From: Acidobacteriota bacterium
GTDB taxonomy: Bacteria > Acidobacteriota > Vicinamibacteria > Vicinamibacterales > Vicinamibacteraceae
Direction: 5' to 3'
Assembly (NCBI GenBank): GCA_023429845.1
Contig: JAEZCY010000244.1
Span: forward strand, 1-5,700
DNA length: 5,700 nucleotides
Positions 1 through 4,263 of the stretch are shown piece by piece. The number at the start of each line of letters is the position of its first letter. Within the stretch, counting starts at the first letter, position 1. The position numbers and the translations under genes are program-made. Below the pieces are notes generated by a model. It ran no database searches and was not told the origin of the DNA. It was given only the letters and a program-made list of their open reading frames with translations.

Positions 1-46
1 TCGGGACTCGGGACTCGGGACTCGGGCCTTGGACCTTGGGCCTTGG
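1..46. repeat. Degenerate 7-bp tandem array, left part
   Basis: Six full heptamers and one partial can be read without gaps: TCGGGAC three times, then TCGGGCC, TTGGACC, TTGGGCC and TTGG. The consensus is T-Y-G-G-R-M-C. The array runs off the left edge, so its full length is unknown. The series is cut by the inverted end of an insertion sequence at 47 and resumes after it at 782 with TTAGGCC and TCGGGCC. No gene overlaps it convincingly. Its function is unknown. A seven-base period is not a multiple of a codon plus stop-free constraint that would suggest coding. Confidence 0.85.
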
Positions 47-62
47 CAGGCTGCTGAAAAGA
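47..62 (+). repeat. Left terminal inverted repeat of the IS
   Basis: CAGGCTGCTGAAAAGA at the left boundary matches the minus-strand reading of 781 downward (CAGGCTGCTGAAGAAG), with 12 of 12 identical at the tip and drift after that. It abuts the truncated heptamer TTGG of the flanking array, which fixes the outer boundary to within a base or two. Confidence 0.8.
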
Positions 63-189
63 TGACTTGCGGTAACTCCGAGCGCTCGGTCACGTCGCGG
101 AGCGGACGCGTCCGGGGGCGTCTCGGACGCTGGGTACCGCGGCCCTGGCTGCGAGGGGCGTCCCAGACGCCTCGCAGGCACACGTCGCC

Positions 190-764
190 TCAGGCGAGCG
201 CGGCGCTGAGCGTCGGCAGCCGCACCAGGTTGTAGGCGGCGGCCGCGACGGTCACCTCCCAATCGACCAAGCGCCCGCCGCGATGCTTCACCTGCCGGAG
301 CCCACCGACCGTCTTCATCCAGCCAAGAACCTGTTCGCCCAACTCGCGTGCGCTGACGCTCGGGACGTAGCCCGCGTGGCGCGTGGTGCGCCGGTCGATG
401 GCGCCGTACTGGCGCTTGGCCGCGACGTGCGGCGTGATGCCGCACGCCCGCAGCGGCGCGACGAAGGGCCGCTGGTCGTAGCCCTTGTCGGCACCGACCG
501 TGCTCCCCGCACGGACGGTCGCCTCGACCAACAGCACGCCCGCCTCGGCTTCCGGCGGTGCCGCTCGCCTGCGTGGCGCAGACGTTTCGCACGAGAACAT
601 GGCGGTTATCGAGCAGCACGTGCGCGTAGTAGCCGAGTATCGCGGCTTGACCGTTTCCCTTCCGCGCCAGGCGGGCATCGGGTTCTGTCGTGGAGCGGTG
701 CGGTGTGGCTCGCCCACGCCTGCAGCAACGACCCGCCGACGGTGAAATGCTCACCCCTCGACAT
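190..764 (-). pseudogene. IS5-type DDE transposase, frameshifted and deleted remnant
   Basis: Homology to transposases ending in the AAAAYNLVRLP motif can be followed through three different minus-strand frames. The N-terminal piece (about 764-708) reads EHFTVGGSLLQAWAS. A middle piece (about 703-556) contains STTEPDARLARKGNGQ and then GYYAHVLLDNRHVLV. The C-terminal piece (about 555-190) contains VLLVEATVRAGSTVGADKGY, then GITPHVAAKR, then GWMKTVGGLR and AAAAYNLVRLP. The second catalytic Asp (GADKGYD, codon 487-489) and the Glu of EQVLGWMK (codon 334-336) survive. The first Asp, expected in a TVDGT-like motif, is Gly (GGC at 735-737). The 20-30 residues usually found between the first two pieces are missing. 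One extra base near 552-554 explains the second frame change. Several features are therefore broken and the product cannot be active. Confidence 0.88.
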
Positions 765-781
765 TCTTCTTCAGCAGCCTG
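764..781 (-). repeat. Right terminal inverted repeat of the IS
   Basis: Read on the minus strand from 781, CAGGCTGCTGAAGAAGAA is the partner of the left end. It lies just upstream of the remnant transposase start (ATG on the minus strand at 764-762), so this is the end upstream of the transposase gene. The heptamer array resumes immediately outside it with TTAGGCC. Confidence 0.8.
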
Positions 782-795
782 TTAGGCCTCGGGCC
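782..795. repeat. Degenerate 7-bp tandem array, right part
   Basis: TTAGGCC and TCGGGCC are two more units of the heptamer series at 1-46 and lie directly outside the right end of the insertion sequence. Before the insertion the array was probably continuous. It passes straight into the CATTCCCG array beginning at 797. Confidence 0.7.
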
Positions 796-796
796 T

Positions 797-866
797 TCGA
801 CATTCCGCATTCCCGCATTCCCGCATTCCCGCATTCGCATTTCCGCATTTCCGCATTTCCGCATTG
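797..866 (+). repeat. 8-bp tandem array CATTCCCG/CATTTCCG, upstream copy
   Basis: The array begins with the anchor TCGACATT (797-804). The units are CATTCCG, CATTCCCG three times, CATTCG, CATTTCCG three times and a final CATTG at 862-866. The switch from CATTCCCG to CATTTCCG half way looks like two rounds of local expansion. The array ends 13 bases before the start codon of the creatininase-family gene, so it occupies the place of that gene's promoter and leader. Related arrays lie at 1721-1860 (reverse orientation) and 1875-1907 (same orientation). The function is unknown. Confidence 0.9.
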
Positions 867-879
867 CTATGATGCCGCC

Positions 880-1677
880 ATGAAGCCTCCCACCGTCTTC
901 CTCGGCGAAATGACCAATCCCGAGCTCGAGCAGTTCCTCACGCGGCACCACACGGTGATCATCCCGGTCGGTGCCACCGAACAACACGGCCCGCATTCGC
1001 CGCTGGCCACCGACATCATCGTGCCGCGCGAGATCGCCCGCCGCGTGGCGTCGCAGATCGGCGCCGTGGTCGCGCCTGCCGTGTCGTACACCCTCAGCTA
1101 CCCGCACGTCGGCTTCACGGGCGTCGTGCACCTGCGGATTCCGACGTTCATGGCGCTGATCGAGGACCTGTGCGTCAGCTTCGCCGAGATGGGCATGAAG
1201 CGCATCGTCTTCCTGAACGGTCACTACGACAACACGTATGCGATTGCCTACGCGTGCGCGATGGCGGCACCGAAGATGGGCAAGGACGTGAAGGCGTTCC
1301 CGGTGAACTACTGGGACGGCATCCCGCCCGACGTCTCCGCGCAGTGGTCGGGACTGAAGAAGGGGCTCCATGCCCACACCGCCGAGGCCTCCGCCGTGAT
1401 GGCCATCAACCCGGACCTGGTGGACGCCGACAAGTTGAACGCCGAGTTCCCCAACTTCCCCGAGTACACGATCGCCAACGTCGGCGCGGCGCATACGGCG
1501 TACTTCTTCACGGCGCCGGGCTCGGTGTACTGGGCCACCAAGTCGGGCACGTGGGGCGAATCACGCGACAGCACGCCGGAGAAGGGCGAGGAGTACCTGA
1601 AGATCTGCGTCAAGTCCACGCTCGACGTGCTCGAGAACATCGAGAACACGTTCAAGGCGATGCCGGTCCGCGAGTGA
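880..1677 (+). CDS. Creatininase-family metal-dependent amidohydrolase
   Basis: The 265-residue product belongs to the creatininase family (cytoplasmic, usually two metal ions, hydrolysing cyclic or linear amides), and 240-270 residues is the normal length. The metal-binding signature near the N-terminus is GATEQHGPHSPLATD: Glu34, His36 and Asp45 are the expected ligands. NGHYDN at 113-118 resembles the NGHYEN of creatininase itself, offering His115 and Asp117 as further ligands. HAHTAEAS at 164-171 corresponds to the family's HAG-x-x-ET-type block with Glu169. The ATG at 880 is chosen because family homology begins at once (FLGEMTNPE). The frame is open further upstream to 283, but that part crosses the repeat array and the dead insertion sequence. 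No clear ribosome binding site is visible. It stands alone, convergent with metK. The substrate cannot be told: creatinine, a mycofactocin-type peptide or another amide are all possible. Confidence 0.9.
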   Translation: MKPPTVFLGEMTNPELEQFLTRHHTVIIPVGATEQHGPHSPLATDIIVPREIARRVASQIGAVVAPAVSYTLSYPHVGFTGVVHLRIPTFMALIEDLCVSFAEMGMKRIVFLNGHYDNTYAIAYACAMAAPKMGKDVKAFPVNYWDGIPPDVSAQWSGLKKGLHAHTAEASAVMAINPDLVDADKLNAEFPNFPEYTIANVGAAHTAYFFTAPGSVYWATKSGTWGESRDSTPEKGEEYLKICVKSTLDVLENIENTFKAMPVRE

Positions 1678-1695
1678 GTCCGCAGCGCCCGTCGG

Positions 1696-1721
1696 CAGAG
1701 TGCCCGTGGGCGACGACTCTG
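1696..1721 (+). terminator. Hairpin shortly after the creatininase-family gene
   Basis: CAGAGT at 1696-1701 pairs with ACTCTG at 1716-1721, and GCCC at 1702-1705 pairs with GGGC at 1708-1711, leaving a GACG bulge and a tiny two-base loop. It begins 18 bases after the stop codon, which fits a transcript end. No T-run follows, so a role in termination is only a guess. It could equally just protect the 3' end. Confidence 0.3.
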
Positions 1722-1860
1722 AAATGCGGGAATGCGGGAATGCGGAATGGCGAAAGCGGAGATGCGGGAACTCCGTAATGCGGAATGCGCGAATGCGGAA
1801 TGGCGAAAGCGGAGATGCGGGAACTCCGCAATCCGGGGATGCGGGAATGCGCAATGTCGA
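1721..1860 (-). repeat. GGAATGCG-type array, reverse-oriented downstream copy
   Basis: Read on the minus strand from 1860, this stretch begins TCGACATT and continues in GCATTCC-like units. It is the same kind of array as at 797-866, but inverted and more decayed. It is interrupted by a non-repeat segment, GGCGAAAGCGGAGATGCGGG, present twice. Several stop-free frames cross it, but their translations are only periodic (for example recurrent RIPAFPH or MRECGNAE patterns) and are not genes. With the upstream array it brackets the creatininase-family gene. Confidence 0.85.
1738..1828 (+). repeat. 53-bp tandem duplication with a 38-bp identical core
   Basis: Positions 1738-1775 and 1791-1828 are identical base for base, at a spacing of 53. 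The core runs from GAATGCGGAATGGCGAAAGC to GGGAACTCCG. After the core the copies begin to differ (GTAATGCGG against GCAATCCGG). The identity shows the duplication is much younger than the drift among the short units in which it is embedded. Replication slippage or unequal exchange between GGAATGCG units would produce it. Confidence 0.93.
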
Positions 1861-1888
1861 GAGCAGGCCGGCGGTCGACATTTCCGCA
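1846..1888. repeat. Inverted repeat joining the two downstream arrays
   Basis: AATGTCGA at 1853-1860 pairs perfectly with TCGACATT at 1875-1882 across a 14-base GC-rich loop. Pairing continues outward with one bulge (ATGCGC at 1847-1852 against TTCCGCAT at 1881-1888). It forms because the reverse array (1721-1860) and the forward array (1875-1907) meet anchor to anchor. In RNA it would be a stable hairpin on either strand. Confidence 0.7.
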
Positions 1889-1907
1889 TCCAGCATTTCC
1901 GCATTGC
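1875..1907 (+). repeat. Short CATTTCCG array, third copy
   Basis: It starts with the same TCGACATT anchor (1875-1882) and has the units CATTTCCG, CATCCAG, CATTTCCG and CATTGCG. It is in the same orientation as the array at 797-866 and opposite to the one immediately before it. The remainder of this 307-base gene-free spacer (1678-1984) holds two hairpins and no credible gene. Confidence 0.8.
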
Positions 1908-1936
1908 GCGCCTGAGCACCGCCGGCGCAAACACAG

Positions 1937-1960
1937 AGGGCCGCTCGATCGAGCGGCCCT
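1937..1960. terminator. metK: Perfect 24-bp palindrome, terminator between convergent genes
   Basis: AGGGCCGCTCGA is followed directly by its exact reverse complement TCGAGCGGCCCT, giving a stem of up to 10 bp with a GATC-centred loop. Flanks of ACAC and GTGT add weak pairing. It begins 24 bases beyond the metK stop on the minus strand and is followed there by CTGTGTTTG; on the plus strand it is followed by TTCGTGT. The T-tracts are weak in both directions. It most likely ends metK transcription and blocks read-through from the convergent creatininase-family gene. Confidence 0.75.
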
Positions 1961-1984
1961 TCGTGTATCACGCGCCAGCGACGC

Positions 1985-3097
<1,113 letters not shown>

Positions 3098-3217
3098 GCG
3101 GGGCTAATCCTTCGGGTGATGCAAGAACAGTTGAGGCCGGAGCTTCGTCGTGCCAGCCGTTCACGTGCCGGCCGCCTGCCGCGGCCCACAGGGTCGCAAC
3201 GGCGGCGCGCGACCAGA
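3098..3217 (-). promoter_or_regulatory. metK: metK leader and promoter region
   Basis: This 120-base spacer upstream of metK must hold its ribosome binding site (AAGGA, followed by TTAGCCCCGC and the ATG) and either its promoter or read-through from the small gene. A loose structure is possible: GGCCGG/CCGGCC at 3168-3173 and 3135-3140, enclosing CGTG/CACG. metK leaders often carry SAM-binding riboswitches, but I do not recognise the consensus of any known SAM or SAH class here. No good -35/-10 pair is seen. Confidence 0.4.
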
Positions 3218-3508
3218 TCAGCTCACGCGGCGCAACACGCCCTCGGAACTGACGGTCGCCAGGATCTCGTCCCGGCGGAGCCGCGCCTCGGTCAGGTCGT
3301 CGGTCTTGAGCGAATGACGAATCCGCTCCTGACGCCAGCCGTCAATGATAACCGTGTATGCGATCCACCAGAAGCGGCCGTTGCGCCACAGGTGGTGGTT
3401 CTCGCCAAGGCGCTGGAATCGACGGTCCTGCGGCGACAGGGCCACCTGCAGCGATGGACGCCGGGGCGCCTGCGCGGACGACTCGAGGGAAGCGGCTGAA
3501 GGGATCAT
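3218..3508 (-). CDS. Small protein resembling the N-terminal arm of tyrosine integrases
   Basis: The 96-residue product is not recognised as a named family. Its core (38-83) reads HHLWRNGRFWWIAYTV, then a short turn IIDGWRQERIRHSLKTDD, then LTEARLRRDEIL. This resembles the three-stranded sheet plus helix of the arm-type DNA-binding domain at the start of phage-type integrases (G-x-WW-x-x-Y, R-x-S-L-x-T-x-x-x-x-EA). No catalytic recombinase domain follows, and the protein ends 13 residues later. The first 35 residues are low in structure and rich in Ser, Ala and Arg. The start at 3508 is supported by a strong ribosome binding site (CAGGAGA) with a spacing of about 10. That site lies in a hairpin (see 3511-3544). 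The gene points toward metK, 120 bp away, and away from dut. It could be a solitary nucleic-acid-binding protein or a stabilised integrase relic; the first is favoured by its clean frame and strong translation signal. Confidence 0.75.
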   Translation of the reverse strand: MIPSAASLESSAQAPRRPSLQVALSPQDRRFQRLGENHHLWRNGRFWWIAYTVIIDGWRQERIRHSLKTDDLTEARLRRDEILATVSSEGVLRRVS

Positions 3509-3510
3509 GT

Positions 3511-3544
3511 GGTGTCTTCTCCTGACGAACCAAGTGAAGACACC
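3511..3544 (-). promoter_or_regulatory. Hairpin enclosing the small gene's ribosome binding site
   Basis: GGTGTCTTC and GAAGACACC (3511-3519 and 3536-3544) are a perfect 9-bp inverted repeat with a 16-base loop. In the minus-strand transcript the AGGAG sits at the junction of loop and 3' arm, and the ATG comes two bases after the stem. The fold could hide or present the ribosome binding site. Read as DNA, the same repeat could be an operator. The 9-bp match is clear in the sequence; the regulatory role is inferred. Confidence 0.6.
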
Positions 3545-3579
3545 CGGAGTCTGCGGGGGCACCGCCGGACACTTTGTTT

Positions 3580-3592
3580 GTTCAACTTGAAC
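3580..3592. promoter_or_regulatory. 13-bp palindrome GTTCAACTTGAAC, possible operator
   Basis: Six bases each side of a central C are perfectly self-complementary. It lies in the 206-bp spacer between the small gene and the divergent dut, 72 bases upstream of the former and 123 upstream of the latter. It sits in a rare AT-rich patch (ACTTTGTTTGTTCAACTTGAA), as expected of a promoter. It has the GTTC-N5-GAAC form, which is near but not equal to the GAAC-N4-GTTC SOS box of some phyla. A single 13-mer of this kind can occur by chance. Confidence 0.35.
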
Positions 3593-3714
3593 CGCATCGC
3601 CGCAACGGGCCACCTGCACCCATCGGGGCTGGCACCTTGGGATGTCCGCCCCAGGTTGCCGGGCCCGCGCTGTCGCGAGCCGCTCCGGATGTCGAGTACG
3701 GACTGTAGCATTAC

Positions 3715-4185
3715 ATGTGGAGATACACAAGCGTGGATTCAACGAATGATTCCATAACGGTCGGTGTCAGAGCCTCGAACGGCGCACCGACCCCGACCTA
3801 CCACACGGACGGCGCCGCTGCCTTCGACCTCGCCGCCGCCGCCGACCTGGTGGTCCAGCCAGGCCAGCTCGCGCTCGTCCCCACCGGTCTGGTGTTCGCG
3901 GTGCCCGACGGCCACTTCATGGCCATCGTCGCGCGCAGCAGCCTGCCCAAGCGGGGCCTCATCGTCGCCAACGGACTCGGCGTGCTCGACAGCGACTATC
4001 GCGGCCCGGCCGACGAAGCGCGAATCCTGGTGCTCAACTACACCCAGGCGCCCGTGACCATCGCCAGGGGCGATCGGCTCGCCCAGGCGTTCGTGCTGAA
4101 GGTGCCGCGGGTGGCGTTCGTGCCGCTGCACCACGACGACGGCGGCAAGTCGCGGGGCGGCTTCGGCTCGACGGGAGAGAGGTAG
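3715..4185 (+). CDS. dut: dUTP diphosphatase (dUTPase), trimeric type
   Basis: The enzyme hydrolyses dUTP to dUMP and diphosphate, keeping uracil out of DNA and supplying dUMP for thymidylate synthesis. All five motifs of the homotrimeric family are present in order in 156 residues: AAAFDLAA (34-41), ARSSLPKRGL (73-82), NGLGVLDSDYRG (86-97, with the catalytic Asp at 92), GDRLAQAF (119-126) and the C-terminal lid SRGGFGSTG (146-154). The length is typical. The ATG at 3715 is the first start after an in-frame TAG at 3706. It has no ribosome binding site before it, so the message may be leaderless. Alternatively the GTG at 3733, preceded by GGAG at 3719-3722 with a 10-base gap, could be used and would remove six residues that are not part of the fold. 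The gene is divergent from the small integrase-arm-like gene and convergent with the efflux gene. Confidence 0.93.
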   Translation: MWRYTSVDSTNDSITVGVRASNGAPTPTYHTDGAAAFDLAAAADLVVQPGQLALVPTGLVFAVPDGHFMAIVARSSLPKRGLIVANGLGVLDSDYRGPADEARILVLNYTQAPVTIARGDRLAQAFVLKVPRVAFVPLHHDDGGKSRGGFGSTGER

Positions 4186-4263
4186 GACGCGGCTCGGGGG
4201 CCCGACCGTTGCCGTGAGACCCAGGGACGAGGGACAGCTCGGCAGAGCCGCCCCCTCCCCGTC
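4186..4263. other. Short spacer between convergent dut and the RND gene
   Basis: The spacer is 78 bases long and GC-rich, with only a four-base-pair stem (TCGG/CCGA near 4194-4205). I see no convincing terminator for either gene here. Confidence 0.4.

Larger units (their letters stand above)
47..781 (-). mobile_element. Internally deleted IS5-family-type insertion sequence
   Basis: The two ends are inverted copies. The left end reads CAGGCTGCTGAAAAGATG from 47, and the right end, read on the minus strand from 781, is CAGGCTGCTGAAGAAGAATG. The first 12 bases are identical. A transposase remnant lies between them on the minus strand (about 190-764). Elements of this family usually encode about 350-480 residues, so 735 bp is far too short for an intact copy. 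Flanking tetranucleotides are TTGG on the left and TTAG on the right, possibly a decayed target duplication. Positions 62-189 lie between the left end and the transposase stop and contain only small palindromes. The family name rests on remembered protein and end motifs, not on a search. Confidence 0.8.

Noticed and set aside
150..177. Terminator-like stem (TGCGAGG...GACGCCTCGCA) downstream of the transposase stop
   Set aside because: Pairing requires a two-base bulge and there is no T-run; it lies inside the end of the insertion sequence, where such palindromes are common.
283..879. A 199-codon N-terminal extension of the creatininase-family gene, in frame with it
   Set aside because: It runs antisense through the dead transposase and then through the octamer array (periodic RIPAFPH-like translation). 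Family homology starts only after the ATG at 880.
751..1494. Open minus-strand frame of 247 codons opposite the creatininase-family gene
   Set aside because: The composition (HHGGGLGG, RHDDVGGQ) is that of a reverse-complement shadow, and it also runs through the octamer array.
1721..1907. CRISPR array
   Set aside because: The repeats are 7-8 bp units with no regular 25-40 bp repeat and unique spacer layout, and no cas gene is present.
3141..3160. Sigma-54 promoter upstream of metK (TGGCACG followed by AGCT on the minus strand)
   Set aside because: The distance between the GG and GC elements is one base short of the required spacing, and metK is not usually sigma-54 dependent.
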